Below the pieces are notes generated by a model that worked only from the letters and a program-made list of their open reading frames with translations, had not been told where the DNA came from and did not search any database. Made by a program: the position numbers and the translations under genes. From contig NZ_KB902316.1 of NCBI RefSeq assembly GCF_000379485.1, positions 70,722 through 134,721 on the forward strand: DNA of 64,000 nucleotides, read 5' to 3'. Position 1 is the stretch's first letter; each line of letters opens with the position of its first letter. The stretch comes from Wenxinia marina DSM 24838 (GTDB taxonomy: Bacteria; Pseudomonadota; Alphaproteobacteria; Rhodobacterales; Rhodobacteraceae). Below, piece after piece: positions 1 to 8,948 of this stretch.

Positions 1-30
1 GCGGGGCGATACCCGGTCCGCACTGCCGCG

Positions 31-165
31 CGGGGTCCCGGGTCAGGCCAGGGACGCGTCGGCTGTTTTCGAGCGCGCCCGCCCCGGCCCCGAGCCGGGG
101 CCTCGCGCCGCGGGGCGCCACCGTCGCGCGTGCCGCGCGAGGTCCCGGGTCAGGCCCGGTACGGG
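31..165. repeat. Intergenic repeat of the GGTCCCGGGTCAGGCC family, two copies
   Basis: Two direct copies of a GC-rich motif, GGTCCCGGGTCAGGC, lie at about 34-54 and 141-165. The same motif and its reverse complement recur at 3435-3501, 20584-20650 and 24840-24917, where the two orientations form an inverted pair. Here both copies have the same orientation. No gene is visible in bases 1-203; long open frames there are a side effect of high G+C. Confidence 0.7.
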
Positions 166-203
166 TCTCCGAAGACAAACCGGTCCGCCCCTTTGACGGC
201 CGC

Positions 204-887
204 CTAGACCGGCGCCAGCGTCCCCAGCGCGAGCACCTCGCCCGTCGGCTGGCCGGTGGGCGAGCCGCCGGGCGGCTCCTCGGACACCGCCAGCGTCAGG
301 CCGGCCGCGGCGAATTCGCGCGGGTAGTCGGGGATGAAGAAATCCCTCTCCTCGATCACGCCCAGCGACACCGGCGGCTGTCCTTCGGCGATCGCCCACA
401 GCTCCAGCACCCGGCCCGGCGGGGCGGAGCCCTCGTCGAGGATCACGTGCATCGCGCTGAGGTCGCCGAGGATGCCGACGCGCAGCTGAAGCGCCTGATC
501 CTCGGACGCGACGGAGGCGAGCAGGACCGGCGGCGGCAGGCCGGGCGGCTGGACCGTGAAGAACAGCGCGACCGCGACCGACGCCGCGAAGGCGACGCCG
601 CTCAGCCAGCGCCACCTGGACGGGCGGGACGAGGACGAGGCCGGCGCGCCCGGGAACAGCCGCTCCTCGATAGCCGCAAGGACGCGGGGCGGCGGCGCCA
701 CCTCGGCCGTCTCGGCGTCGAGCTCGGCGAACGCCTCGCGCCAGGTCCGCACCTCGCGGGCGAACAGGGCGTCGGCGGCGAGGCGGGTGCGCACGGCGGC
801 GGCCTCGGCCGCGGACAGCAGTCCGAGGACGTATTCGCCGGCGAGCGCCCTGTCGTCGTCCCCGTATCCGCCGTCCGTCATCGTCAT
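204..887 (-). CDS. RskA-like anti-sigma factor
   Basis: This 227-residue membrane protein is the likely antagonist of the ECF sigma factor encoded just upstream. The cytoplasmic N-terminus carries the ALAGEYVLGLL motif typical of the RskA/anti-sigma-K N-terminal domain (residues about 14-24). One membrane segment lies at about 95-112, and a beta-rich periplasmic RskA C-terminal domain follows, with LELWAI and a late LAVSEEPPGGSP stretch. There is no HxxxCxxC zinc anti-sigma motif, so it is not ChrR-like. I chose the ATG at 887 because it forms an ATGA overlap with the sigma stop codon and has AAGGAG about 11 bases upstream. An ATG at 899 is also open but sits too close to that ribosome site. 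Release by regulated proteolysis is known for RskA and inferred here. Confidence 0.85.
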   Translation of the reverse strand: MTMTDGGYGDDDRALAGEYVLGLLSAAEAAAVRTRLAADALFAREVRTWREAFAELDAETAEVAPPPRVLAAIEERLFPGAPASSSSRPSRWRWLSGVAFAASVAVALFFTVQPPGLPPPVLLASVASEDQALQLRVGILGDLSAMHVILDEGSAPPGRVLELWAIAEGQPPVSLGVIEERDFFIPDYPREFAAAGLTLAVSEEPPGGSPTGQPTGEVLALGTLAPV

Positions 888-1435
888 CGCGCCATGCACT
901 CCTTGAGGGCGATCAGCGCCCGGCGCAGCCAGCTGCGCATCGTGTTCAGCGGCACGCCATGGGTGCGCGCCAGATCGTCGTAGCTCTGCCCGCCGAGGTA
1001 GGCGCCGCGCACGGCGGCGCGGCGGTCCTCGGGCAGTTCGCCCATGCAGGCGACGATGCGCGTCGCCTCGCCGCGCACGATCGCCGCCTCTTCCGGCCCG
1101 CCACCCGGCGCGGCCATGTCGGCCGCCGCGTCGTCGGCGCCCGCGGTCTCCTCGCGGCGCCGGCGGGCGGCGTCGATCGCCGCGTTGCGGGCGATCGTGA
1201 TCAGCCAGGTCATCGGCCGGGCCCGTCCCTTGCGGTAGCGCCCGGCATTGGCCCAGACCTTGACGAACGCCTCCTGCAGCGCGTCCTCGGCCCGTCCCCT
1301 GTCACGCAAGACACGCAGGCAAACGCCGAATAGTTTCCCGCTGGTGCGGCCGTAGAGATCGCGGAAGGCCGCGCGGTCGCCGAGGGCCACACGCGCGATG
1401 CACGCTTCCAGGTCGTCGCCGCTCGCGTCCATCAA
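884..1435 (-). CDS. ECF RNA polymerase sigma factor (SigK/RpoE type)
   Basis: A 183-residue group IV sigma factor with only regions 2 and 4. Region 2 includes GRAEDALQEAFVKVW (about residues 47-61) and the RPMTWLITIARNAAID segment that reads the -10 element. Region 4 near the C-terminus has the helix-turn-helix YDDLARTHGVPLNTMRSW for the -35 element. It directs core polymerase to a small regulon. The overlapping downstream gene encodes its RskA-like anti-sigma factor, so the pair is translationally coupled and probably autoregulated. The trigger (often oxidative or photo-oxidative stress for this class) cannot be told from the sequence. Two Met codons begin the frame; either may be used. Confidence 0.9.
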   Translation of the reverse strand: MMDASGDDLEACIARVALGDRAAFRDLYGRTSGKLFGVCLRVLRDRGRAEDALQEAFVKVWANAGRYRKGRARPMTWLITIARNAAIDAARRRREETAGADDAAADMAAPGGGPEEAAIVRGEATRIVACMGELPEDRRAAVRGAYLGGQSYDDLARTHGVPLNTMRSWLRRALIALKECMAR

Positions 1436-1454
1436 GCCTCCTCCGGAATCGGCT

Positions 1455-1484
1455 CATATGGGCATGGCGGCGGCGGATTGCCAA
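1455..1484 (-). promoter_or_regulatory. Candidate promoter for the ECF sigma/anti-sigma operon
   Basis: Read on the minus strand there is TTGGCA (1479-1484), 18 bases, then CATATG (1455-1460), about 20 bases before the sigma start codon. The match to a housekeeping -35/-10 pair is modest. An ECF-type autoregulatory promoter could also lie in this 186-base divergent gap, but I cannot identify one. Confidence 0.3.
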
Positions 1485-1533
1485 GCCGTGGGGCTCGTCG
1501 GCCGCGATACCGGGGCCGCGGGGACCGCCGCTC

Positions 1534-1562
1534 TTGAAACCGCGACACGAGGGGGCTAGGCC
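1534..1562 (+). promoter_or_regulatory. Candidate promoter for sat/cysC
   Basis: TTGAAA (1534-1539), 17 bases, then TAGGCC (1557-1562). The spacing is ideal and the -35 strong; the -10 is weak, as is common in high-G+C Rhodobacterales. It would start transcription about 50 bases before the sat ATG at 1622. Confidence 0.4.
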
Positions 1563-1621
1563 CCGCATCGATTCCCGTCCGGCTTCGGCCGAAAACCCTT
1601 TGAAACCGAGAAGCCACGCCC

Positions 1622-3328
1622 ATGACGCCGAACCTCGCCCCGATCCCCGAGCTGTATGTCTCGTACGACAGCGCGCAGAAGCTGAAGGGCGAAGCCGCGT
1701 CCCTGCCGAGCTGGGATCTCTCGCCGCGGCAGATCTGCGACCTCGAGCTCCTGATGAACGGCGGCTTCAGCCCGCTGAAGGGGTTCCTGTCCGAGGAGGA
1801 CTACGACAGCGTCGTCGATACCATGCGCCTCGCGAACGGCGCGCTGTGGCCGATCCCGGTCACGCTCGACGTCAGCGAGAAGTTCGCCGAAGGCATCGAG
1901 GTGGGCAGCGACATCGCGCTCCGCGACCAGGAGGGCGTGATCCTCGCCACGATGACTGTCACCGACCGCTGGACGCCCGACAAGGCGCGCGAGGCCGAGA
2001 AGGTGTTCGGCGCCGACGACGCGGCGCACCCGGCGGTCAACTACCTGCACCACACCGCGGGCAAGGTCTATCTCGGCGGCCCCGTCACCGGTCTGCAGCC
2101 GCCGGTGCACTACGACTTCAAGTCGCGCCGCGACACGCCGAACGAACTGCGCTCGTTCTTCCGCAAGATGGGCTGGCGCAAGGTCGTGGCCTTCCAGACC
2201 CGCAACCCGCTGCACCGCGCGCACCAGGAGCTGACGTTCCGTGCAGCCCGAGAGGCGCAGGCGAACCTGCTGATCCACCCCGTCGTCGGCCTGACCAAGC
2301 CGGGTGACGTCGATCACTTCACCCGCGTGCGCTGCTACGAGGCGGTGCTGGACAAGTATCCGTCCTCGACCACCCACCTGTCGCTGCTGAACCTCGCCAT
2401 GCGGATGGCCGGCCCGCGCGAGGCGCTGTGGCACGCGATCATCCGCAAGAACCACGGCCTGACGCACTTTATCGTCGGCCGCGACCATGCCGGCCCCGGC
2501 AAGAACTCCGCCGGCGAGGATTTCTACGATCCCTACGCCGCGCAGGATCTGGTGCGCCAGCACCAGGAGGAGGTCGGCATCGAGATGGTCGACTTCAAGA
2601 TGATGGTCTACGTCGAGGACAAGGCCCAGTATTATCCCGTCGACGAGGTGCCGGAAGGATCCACTGTCCTCAACATCTCGGGCACCGAGCTGCGCCGCCG
2701 CCTGCGCGAGGGACTGGAGATCCCCGACTGGTTCTCGTTCCCCGAGGTGGAGGCCGAGCTGCGCCGTACCTCGCCGCCGCGCTCGCAGCAGGGCTTCACG
2801 GTGTTCTTCACCGGCTTCTCCGGCTCGGGCAAGTCGACGATCGCGAACGCGCTGATGGTCAAGCTGATGGAGATGGGCGGCCGTCCGGTGACGCTGCTCG
2901 ACGGCGACATCGTGCGCAAGAACCTGTCGTCCGAGCTCGGCTTCTCCAAGGAGCACCGGGACCTCAACATCCGCCGCATCGGCTATGTCGCGAGCGAGAT
3001 CACCAAGAACGGCGGCATCGCGATCTGTGCGCCGATCGCGCCCTACGCGACGACCCGGCGGGCGGTGCGCGAGGACGTGGAGCAGTATGGCGCCTTCGTC
3101 GAGGTCCACGTCGCGACCTCGCTGGAAGAGTGCGAGCGGCGCGACCGCAAGGGCCTGTACAAGCTGGCGCGCGAAGGGAAGATCAAGGAGTTCACCGGCA
3201 TCTCCGACCCCTACGACGTGCCGAAGGATCCCGAGCTTCGGGTCGAGACCGAAGGCACCGACGTGGACAATTGCGCCCACCAGGTGATCCTGAAGCTGGA
3301 AAGCATGGGCCTGATCCGGGCCCAGTGA
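1622..3328 (+). CDS. sat/cysC: Bifunctional sulfate adenylyltransferase / adenylylsulfate kinase
   Basis: A 568-residue fused enzyme for cytoplasmic sulfate activation. The N-terminal part is an ATP sulfurylase (sulfate + ATP to APS + PPi): a PUA-like domain to about residue 165, then the catalytic core with QTRNPLHRAH (from Gln192) and GRDHAGPG. The C-terminal part, from about residue 390, is APS kinase (APS to PAPS) with the P-loop GFSGSGKST at 398-406, followed by DGDIVRKNL and the APS-binding stretch CAPIAPYATTRR. This is the heterodimer-independent, Met3/Sat type of sulfurylase rather than CysDN. The gene stands alone, with a divergent neighbour upstream and a terminator right after the stop. 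It feeds PAPS or APS to reductive assimilation and sulfation. Confidence 0.95.
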   Translation: MTPNLAPIPELYVSYDSAQKLKGEAASLPSWDLSPRQICDLELLMNGGFSPLKGFLSEEDYDSVVDTMRLANGALWPIPVTLDVSEKFAEGIEVGSDIALRDQEGVILATMTVTDRWTPDKAREAEKVFGADDAAHPAVNYLHHTAGKVYLGGPVTGLQPPVHYDFKSRRDTPNELRSFFRKMGWRKVVAFQTRNPLHRAHQELTFRAAREAQANLLIHPVVGLTKPGDVDHFTRVRCYEAVLDKYPSSTTHLSLLNLAMRMAGPREALWHAIIRKNHGLTHFIVGRDHAGPGKNSAGEDFYDPYAAQDLVRQHQEEVGIEMVDFKMMVYVEDKAQYYPVDEVPEGSTVLNISGTELRRRLREGLEIPDWFSFPEVEAELRRTSPPRSQQGFTVFFTGFSGSGKSTIANALMVKLMEMGGRPVTLLDGDIVRKNLSSELGFSKEHRDLNIRRIGYVASEITKNGGIAICAPIAPYATTRRAVREDVEQYGAFVEVHVATSLEECERRDRKGLYKLAREGKIKEFTGISDPYDVPKDPELRVETEGTDVDNCAHQVILKLESMGLIRAQ

Positions 3329-3334
3329 GGGAGA

Positions 3335-3361
3335 GGGGCGCTCCGTCGGGGGCGCCCTTTC
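3335..3361 (+). terminator. Rho-independent terminator after sat/cysC
   Basis: Stem GGGCGC (3336-3341) pairs with GCGCCC (3352-3357) around a 10-base loop, followed at once by TTTCT. It lies 7 bases past the stop codon of sat/cysC. Confidence 0.75.
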
Positions 3362-3434
3362 TCGACCTTAGCGGGATAACTGGGCTGACGCGGTCCTGTC
3401 CGGCCGTGTGAAAGTCCGCCGCATCAGAAGATTA

Positions 3435-3501
3435 CCCGTCCCGGGCCTGACCCGGGACCTCGCTCCGTTCCGCGTGAGGCCTCGGGTCAGGCCCGGGGCG
3501 G
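3435..3501. repeat. Palindromic intergenic repeat (CCGGGCCTGACCCGGG family)
   Basis: Left arm CCCGTCCCGGGCCTGACCC (from 3435) and right arm GGGTCAGGCCCGGGGCGG (to 3501) are inverted copies around a short unique centre, so the transcript could form a long hairpin. It lies between convergent sat/cysC and the Nudix gene. Related copies are at 20584-20650 and 24840-24917, and single arms occur in 31-165. Confidence 0.8.
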
Positions 3502-3537
3502 TCTCGCTTTCAGCGCTCCTTGGCGCTCGTCCGCCCC

Positions 3538-3987
3538 CTACCGCACCACCGGCTCCAGCGGGTCGTAGAGGGGGGCATCCGACTCCCCCCACGCCACCGC
3601 GGCCAGGCTGTCCGGCTTCACCGCCAGCGCCGCCATCTCGTCCCGCGTGATCCAGCGGCGGAGGGTCACCACGCCTTCGGGATCGGTCCAGTCGCCGTCC
3701 GGATCGCCGGCCACAACCGTGCAGCGGAAGTAGATGTCGACCTGGTGCATCGGGCCGTCCGGGTCGTGGAACTCGTTCACGAGACAGGGCGCGCCGACCT
3801 CCACCGTCAGTCCCGTCTCCTCGAACACCTCGCGGGCCAGGTTGTCGGGCAGCGAGGCGTGCGCCTCGACCCCGCCGCCGGGGGCGCACCAGAGGCGGGC
3901 GCTGCCGGGATAGGCGTTCACGAGGAGGAGCCGCCCCTGACGCATCAGGATGCCCCGCACCGCCAGCCGTGGTCCCCTGCCCGCCAT
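3538..3987 (-). CDS. Nudix hydrolase
   Basis: A 149-residue Nudix-fold hydrolase that cleaves a nucleoside diphosphate linked to another moiety; the substrate is unknown. The Nudix box runs GGGVEAHASLPDNLAREVFEETGL with the REVFEETG metal-binding helix intact. The upstream Glu of the consensus (G-x5-E) is Ala here, a position that varies in the family. I start at the ATG at 3987, giving MAGRGPRLAVRGIL and an AGGG eight bases upstream; an in-frame ATG at 4023 would add 12 Arg-rich residues. It is divergent from the lipase-like gene. Confidence 0.8.
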   Translation of the reverse strand: MAGRGPRLAVRGILMRQGRLLLVNAYPGSARLWCAPGGGVEAHASLPDNLAREVFEETGLTVEVGAPCLVNEFHDPDGPMHQVDIYFRCTVVAGDPDGDWTDPEGVVTLRRWITRDEMAALAVKPDSLAAVAWGESDAPLYDPLEPVVR

Positions 3988-4067
3988 GGCGCCGACCCTG
4001 CGCCGCGACCGATCGGGACGCAAGGTAACAGGGCGGACGGCGGGCGGCTGCGTGCTATCTCCCTCCC

Positions 4068-4796
4068 ATGCGCGGCCTTGCCCCCCTCCTCGCCTGTCTC
4101 GCCGCAGCCCCGGGCGCCGCCGCCGAGGGCGACTGCGTCGTGCTGCTGCACGGCCTCGCCCGGTCCGAGCTGTCGCTGGCGCCGATGGCCGAGGTGCTGC
4201 AGGCGAACGGCTACGTGACCGTGAATACCGGCTACGCCTCGACCGAGGAGACGATCGAGACGCTGGTCGACGACAATGTCGGCCGCGACGTCGCCGAATG
4301 CGGCGACCGGGTGGTCCATTTCGTCACCCACTCGTTGGGGGGCATCCTGGTCCGGGCCTGGCTGACCCAGAACCGTCCGGCGCGGATGGGCCGGGTCGTC
4401 ATGCTCGCCCCGCCCAACGGCGGCTCGCAGCTGGTGGACGTGTTCGGCGACTTCGAGCCGTTCGAGTGGGTCAACGGACCCGCGGGCCTCGAGCTGGGGA
4501 CCGGGTCGGGCAGCGTGCCGAACGAGCTGCCGGCGATGGCGACCTACGAGGTGGGGATCATTGCCGGGACGGCGTCGCTGAACCCGATCTACTCGGCCCT
4601 GATCGAGGGGCCGGACGACGGCAAGGTCGCGGTTTCCTCGACAATCCTGCCCGGCATGGCGGACCATATCGAATTGCCGGTGAGCCACACGTTCATGATG
4701 AACAACCCCCTCGTCATCGCCGAGGTGCTGGAGTTCCTGGAGCACGGCCGGTTCGACCACGAGCTGACGATGGCGGACGCGATCTTCGGGGAGTGA
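4068..4796 (+). CDS. Secreted alpha/beta hydrolase (lipase/esterase-like)
   Basis: A 242-residue serine hydrolase with a short signal peptide (residues 1-19, ending AAPGAAAE). After it comes [10 protein letters not shown], the oxyanion-hole HG motif at 28-30, and THSLGG, the nucleophile elbow with Ser89. A late SHTFMM His (near 207) is the likely catalytic base and an Asp in between completes the triad. The layout resembles the triacylglycerol lipase/PGAP1-like branch, but the substrate is not predictable. It acts in the periplasm or outside the cell. Its promoter must lie in the 80 bases shared with the divergent Nudix gene. Confidence 0.85.
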   Translation: MRGLAPLLACLAAAPGAAAEGDCVVLLHGLARSELSLAPMAEVLQANGYVTVNTGYASTEETIETLVDDNVGRDVAECGDRVVHFVTHSLGGILVRAWLTQNRPARMGRVVMLAPPNGGSQLVDVFGDFEPFEWVNGPAGLELGTGSGSVPNELPAMATYEVGIIAGTASLNPIYSALIEGPDDGKVAVSSTILPGMADHIELPVSHTFMMNNPLVIAEVLEFLEHGRFDHELTMADAIFGE

Positions 4797-4842
4797 CGTC
4801 GGCGCCGAGCCGCCGGAGTCGGCTCCGGCCGTTCCGGCCGGA

Positions 4843-4900
4843 CCCGCCGGGGGCGCTGCCCCCGGACCCCCGGAGGTATTTCCAGCAAGATAGGGGAGCG
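4843..4900. repeat. Intergenic GC-hairpin repeat with GGTATTT tail
   Basis: GGGGGCGCTGCCCCC forms a short hairpin, followed by GGACCCCCGGAGGTATTTCC. It matches in outline the 3-prime part of the larger repeats at 26429-26546 and 35505-35616 (GC hairpin, run of C, then GGATATTT). It lies between the convergent lipase-like gene and purK, where it may serve as a two-way terminator. Confidence 0.55.
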
Positions 4901-4907
4901 GGGCCGG

Positions 4908-5978
4908 TCAGCGGGCGGGTCCGGTGATCCGGTTGACGTGGCCCGTCTTGCGGCCGGGGCGGACCTCGGCCTTGCCGTAGAGGTGCAGCGCGGCGCCGGA
5001 GGCGGCGAGCGGCGGGACGCGGGCCATGTCCTCGCCGATGAGGTTCTCCATCACCACGTCCGAGTGCCGCGACCCGTCGCCGAGCGGCCAGCCGGCGACG
5101 GCGCGAATGTGCTGCTCGAACTGGTCGATGATGCAGCCGGTCTGCGTCCAGTGGCCGGAATTGTGCACCCGCGGCGCGATCTCGTTCACGACGAGGCCGC
5201 GCGGGGTGACGAAGAGCTCGACGCCGAGGACGCCGACGTAGTCCAGCGCGTTCAGGATGCGGCCCGCGAGGAGGACCGCGTCGGCGGCGAGCGAGAGGGA
5301 CAGCGTGGCGGGGACGGTGGTGGTGCGCAGGATGCCGTCCTCGTGCACGTTCTCGCCCGGGTCGTAGGCGGCGACCGCGCCGTCGATGCCGCGAGCGGCG
5401 ATCACGGAAACCTCGGTGGTGAATTCGACGAAGCCTTCGAGGATCGCATCGGCGCCGGCCATCGCCTGCCAGGCCGCGTCCGCGTCGGCGGCAGAGGCGA
5501 GGCGCGCCTGCCCCTTGCCGTCGTAGCCGAGGCGGCGGGTCTTCAGGATCGCCGGCGCGCCCACAGTGGCGAGCGCGGCGTCGAGGCCGTGACGCGACGA
5601 CACGGGCGCGAAGGGCGCGACCGTGAGGCCGATCCCTTGAAGGAACTCCTTCTCCGACAGGCGGTCCTGGCTGGTGGCGAGGGCGCGGCGGTTCGGGCGG
5701 ATCGGGCGCAGGCTCTCGATCAGGTCGAGGGCGGCGGCGGGGACGTTCTCGAACTCGAAGGTGACCACGTCGACGCTCTCGGCGAAGGCGCGCAGCGCCG
5801 CCTCGTCGTCGTAGGACGCCGTCGTCAGGCGCCACGCCACGTCACCGGCCGGCGCGGCGGCGGGCTCGTAGATGTGGACCTTCAGGCCGAGGCGGGCGGC
5901 GGCTAGCGCCAGCATCCGGCCGAGCTGGCCGCCGCCGAGGATGCCGATCGCCGATCCGGGGGGCAGCGCGTCAGACAT
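4908..5978 (-). CDS. purK: 5-(carboxyamino)imidazole ribonucleotide synthase
   Basis: PurK (356 residues) uses ATP and bicarbonate to turn AIR into N5-CAIR in purine synthesis. It is an ATP-grasp enzyme: the N-terminal [16 protein letters not shown] nucleotide-fold motif is at about 10-25, [10 protein letters not shown] follows, and the central ATP-grasp part contains [14 protein letters not shown] and [14 protein letters not shown] late [20 protein letters not shown] completes the active site. The start is the ATG at 5978, which overlaps the end of purE by eight bases; longer upstream frames are inside purE. PurK and PurE act in sequence and are co-transcribed. Confidence 0.95.
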   Translation of the reverse strand: MSDALPPGSAIGILGGGQLGRMLALAAARLGLKVHIYEPAAAPAGDVAWRLTTASYDDEAALRAFAESVDVVTFEFENVPAAALDLIESLRPIRPNRRALATSQDRLSEKEFLQGIGLTVAPFAPVSSRHGLDAALATVGAPAILKTRRLGYDGKGQARLASAADADAAWQAMAGADAILEGFVEFTTEVSVIAARGIDGAVAAYDPGENVHEDGILRTTTVPATLSLSLAADAVLLAGRILNALDYVGVLGVELFVTPRGLVVNEIAPRVHNSGHWTQTGCIIDQFEQHIRAVAGWPLGDGSRHSDVVMENLIGEDMARVPPLAASGAALHLYGKAEVRPGRKTGHVNRITGPAR

Positions 5979-6459
5979 CCTGCGGCGCCTCGGGGATGGA
6001 GGCGGAGAGCGCCGCGCGCCAGGCATCCAGGCGGCCGGCCAGCGCCTCGTCCGAGACGGCGAGGATCGCCGCCGCCATCAGGCCGCCATTCACCGCGCCG
6101 GCCGCGCCGATCGCCATCGTCGCCACGGGAAAGCCGCGGGGCATCTGGACGATGGAATAGAGCGAGTCGAGGCCGCCGAGCGCCCTGGTCTCGATCGGCA
6201 CGCCGATCACCGGCATCCGCGTCTTGGACGCCATCATCCCCGGCAGGTGCGCCGCGCCGCCGGCGCCGGCGACAATGACCCTGACGCCCCGCGCCGCCGC
6301 CTCGGGGGCGTAGGACCAGAGGCGGTCGGGCGTGCGGTGGGCGGAGACGATGCGCGCCTCCCACGGGACCTGCAGCTCGTCCAGGACGTCGGCCGCGCCC
6401 TTGAGCGTCGGCCAGTCCGACTGGCTGCCCATGATGATGCCGACCGCCGCCTCAGCCAT
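5971..6459 (-). CDS. purE: N5-carboxyaminoimidazole ribonucleotide mutase
   Basis: PurE (162 residues, usual length) moves the carboxylate of N5-CAIR to make CAIR. Class I signature motifs are present: GSQSDW at 11-16, SAHRTPDRL at about 39-47, and [14 protein letters not shown] at about 65-78. It is the first gene of a purE-purK operon with an eight-base overlap. A good promoter lies just upstream, and ptsP is transcribed away from it. Confidence 0.96.
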   Translation of the reverse strand: MAEAAVGIIMGSQSDWPTLKGAADVLDELQVPWEARIVSAHRTPDRLWSYAPEAAARGVRVIVAGAGGAAHLPGMMASKTRMPVIGVPIETRALGGLDSLYSIVQMPRGFPVATMAIGAAGAVNGGLMAAAILAVSDEALAGRLDAWRAALSASIPEAPQDV

Positions 6460-6486
6460 TCCGACCCCCGTCCTGCGGAAGCGCGG

Positions 6487-6514
6487 ACTATAGCCGCCGG
6501 GCGTCTGCCTTCAA
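6487..6514 (-). promoter_or_regulatory. Promoter of purEK
   Basis: On the minus strand TTGAAG (6509-6514) is followed after 16 bases by TATAGT (6487-6492), about 28 bases before the purE ATG. Both hexamers are close to the sigma-70 consensus, making this one of the clearest promoters in the window. No purine repressor operator was recognised. Confidence 0.55.
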
Positions 6515-6622
6515 GCGGGGGAGCGGGGCCCCGGCAGGGCGAGCGGGCCGCGGTCAACTCAACCGTTTCGCCCCGGCGCCGCATGTGGTCTAAGCGGCCT
6601 CGGGGCAATTGCCGGAAGTTTC

Positions 6623-8872
6623 ATGTCCGCCGACCACCGCACGGAATCGGATAGCCGCAAGCTGCTCGGCCGTCTTCGCGACACGATGGCGGAGGATGCG
6701 GCCGGCCAGGCGCGGCTGGACAAGATCGTGCAGCTGATCGCCAGCTCGATGCAGACCGAGGTCTGCTCGATCTACCTGTTCCGCGACGCCGACACGCTGG
6801 AACTCTGCGCCACCGAAGGCCTGCAGCCCGAGGCGGTGCACCAGACGCGGATGCGCCTCGGCGAGGGCCTCGTCGGCCGCGTCGCCCGCACGCGGCGTGT
6901 CATCAACACGGCCGACGCGCCCTCGGCCCGCGGCTTCCGCTACATGCCCGAGACCGGGGAGGAGCGGTATTCCAGCTTCTGCGGGGTGCCGGTGCAGCGC
7001 CTGGGCGAGACGCTGGGCGTCCTCGTCGTCCAGTCCAAGGAGGCGCGCGAGTTCGTCGCCGACGAGGTCTACGGCCTCGAGGTGGTGGCGATGGTGCTGG
7101 CCGAGATGGCCGAGCTCGGCGCCTTCGTCGGCGAGGGCGCGGCCCTGTCGGCGCGGCACAGCCGGGCGGCGATGTTCCGCGGGACGCAGGCGCAGGAAGG
7201 CGCGGCGATGGGCCGGGTCTGGCTACACGACCCGCGGGTCGTGGTCACCAACCCCGTCTCGGACGATCCCGAGGCCGAGACACAGCGCCTGCGCGCCGCG
7301 ATCGACCAGCTGCGCCTGTCGGTGGACGGGATGCTGTCCTCGGCCATGACCGTCGATCCCGACCAGGTGCAGGTCCTCGAGACCTATCGCCTGTTCGCCA
7401 ACTCCCGCTCGTGGCTGCGGCGGATGGAGGAGGACATCGAGAGCGGCCTCTCCGCCGAGGCCGCCGTCGAGAAGGAGCAGAGCCTCGCGCGGGTGCGGAT
7501 GGCGCAGTCGGGGGACGCGTACCTGCGCGAGCGGCTGAGCGACCTCGACGACCTGTCGCACCGCCTGCTGCGCATCCTCACCGGCCAGGGCCGCGACACC
7601 GGCGCCGAGATGCCGGACAATCCGGTCCTCGTCGCCCGCAACATCGGCCCCGGCGAGCTGCTGGAGTACGGCAAGCGGCTGAAGGGCATCGTGCTGGAGG
7701 AAGGCTCCGTCGGCAGCCACGCGGCGATCGTCGCCCGCGCCTGGGCGATCCCCCTCGTCATCCGGGCCGAGCGGATCACCACCGAGGCGCTGAACGGCGA
7801 CACGATTCTCGTCGATGGCGATCAGGGCATCGTGCACCTGCGGCCCGACGAGCAGGTCAGGAAGGCGTTCCAGGACAAGATCGCGATGCAGGCCCGCGCG
7901 ATGGAGCGCTACGCCTCGATCCGCGACCTGCCGGCCGAGGCGACGTGCGGCACCGTGATCGGGCTGCACATGAACGCCGGCCTGATCGCCGACCTGCCCT
8001 CCCTGCCCTCCTCGGGCGCCGAGGGGGTGGGCCTGTTCCGCACCGAGCTGCAGTTCCTCGTGCGCAACCAGATGCCGCAACGGGGAGAGCTGGCGGCGAT
8101 CTATTCCCACGTCATGGACAGCGCCCACGGCAAGCGCGTGGCGTTCCGCACCCTCGACATCGGCTCGGACAAGGTCCTGTCCTACATGAAGCCGACCGAG
8201 GAGCCGAACCCGGCGATGGGCTGGCGGGCGATCCGCGTCGGCCTCGACAAGCCCGGCGTGCTGCGGATGCAGCTGCAGGCGCTGATCCGCGCCGCCAAGG
8301 GGCGTCCGCTGACGGTGATGTTCCCGTTCATCGCCCACCCCGACGAGTTCCGCGCGGCGCGCTGCGAGTTCGACAAGGCGATGGACCGCGAGCGAATCCT
8401 GGGCCACGCGCTGCCCCAGAGCGTCGAGGTGGGCGCGATGCTCGAGACGCCGTCGCTGGCCTTCGCGCCCGACGGCTTCTTCCGCGAGGTCGACTTCATC
8501 TCGGTCGGCGGCAACGACCTCAAGCAGTTCTTCTTCGCCGCCGACCGCGAGAACGAGAGCGTGCGCCGGCGCTACGACACGCTCGACGTGTCGTACCTCG
8601 CGCTGCTCGAGACGATCATCCGCCGCTGCGACGACGCCGGCACCCCGGTCTCGTTCTGCGGCGAGGATGCGGGGAGGCCGGTGGAGGCGCTGGCCCTGTC
8701 GGCCCTCGGCTTCCGGTCGCTGTCGATGCGGCCGGCCTCGATCGGGCCGGTAAAGCACCTGCTGCGGCGGTTCAGCCTTCAGGAGGCGCGGGCGGTCATC
8801 GACAAGGCGCGCGCCGCGGGGGCGAGTTCGGTCCGCGACGCGGTAACCGAATGGATCTCGACGCAGGGGTGA
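6623..8872 (+). CDS. ptsP: PTS phosphoenolpyruvate-protein phosphotransferase, nitrogen branch (enzyme I-Ntr)
   Basis: This 749-residue protein starts the nitrogen-related phosphotransfer chain: it takes phosphate from PEP and passes it to NPr. An N-terminal GAF domain (about 20-170) is the mark of PtsP versus the carbohydrate enzyme I. The phospho-histidine domain holds GSVGSHAAIVARAW with the phospho-acceptor His366. The C-terminal TIM barrel has GLFRTELQFL, SVGGNDLKQFFFAADREN and FCGEDAG with the catalytic Cys. In alphaproteobacteria the Ntr PTS regulates rather than transports sugars, tying nitrogen/PEP state to potassium transport, stringent response and storage. Partner genes (ptsN, ptsO) are not here. 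Confidence 0.95.
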   Translation: MSADHRTESDSRKLLGRLRDTMAEDAAGQARLDKIVQLIASSMQTEVCSIYLFRDADTLELCATEGLQPEAVHQTRMRLGEGLVGRVARTRRVINTADAPSARGFRYMPETGEERYSSFCGVPVQRLGETLGVLVVQSKEAREFVADEVYGLEVVAMVLAEMAELGAFVGEGAALSARHSRAAMFRGTQAQEGAAMGRVWLHDPRVVVTNPVSDDPEAETQRLRAAIDQLRLSVDGMLSSAMTVDPDQVQVLETYRLFANSRSWLRRMEEDIESGLSAEAAVEKEQSLARVRMAQSGDAYLRERLSDLDDLSHRLLRILTGQGRDTGAEMPDNPVLVARNIGPGELLEYGKRLKGIVLEEGSVGSHAAIVARAWAIPLVIRAERITTEALNGDTILVDGDQGIVHLRPDEQVRKAFQDKIAMQARAMERYASIRDLPAEATCGTVIGLHMNAGLIADLPSLPSSGAEGVGLFRTELQFLVRNQMPQRGELAAIYSHVMDSAHGKRVAFRTLDIGSDKVLSYMKPTEEPNPAMGWRAIRVGLDKPGVLRMQLQALIRAAKGRPLTVMFPFIAHPDEFRAARCEFDKAMDRERILGHALPQSVEVGAMLETPSLAFAPDGFFREVDFISVGGNDLKQFFFAADRENESVRRRYDTLDVSYLALLETIIRRCDDAGTPVSFCGEDAGRPVEALALSALGFRSLSMRPASIGPVKHLLRRFSLQEARAVIDKARAAGASSVRDAVTEWISTQG

Positions 8873-8948
8873 GACCAGCGGAGAAGGCCGCCGCCACGCC
8901 GGGGCCATATTGCTGCCCCGCCCGCGCGGCAGGGTGCGGCCGACCCTG

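Noticed and set aside
4068-4796. PHB depolymerase or acyltransferase identity for the lipase-like protein
   Set aside because: Only the general Ser-His-Asp hydrolase features are visible; nothing favours a special substrate.
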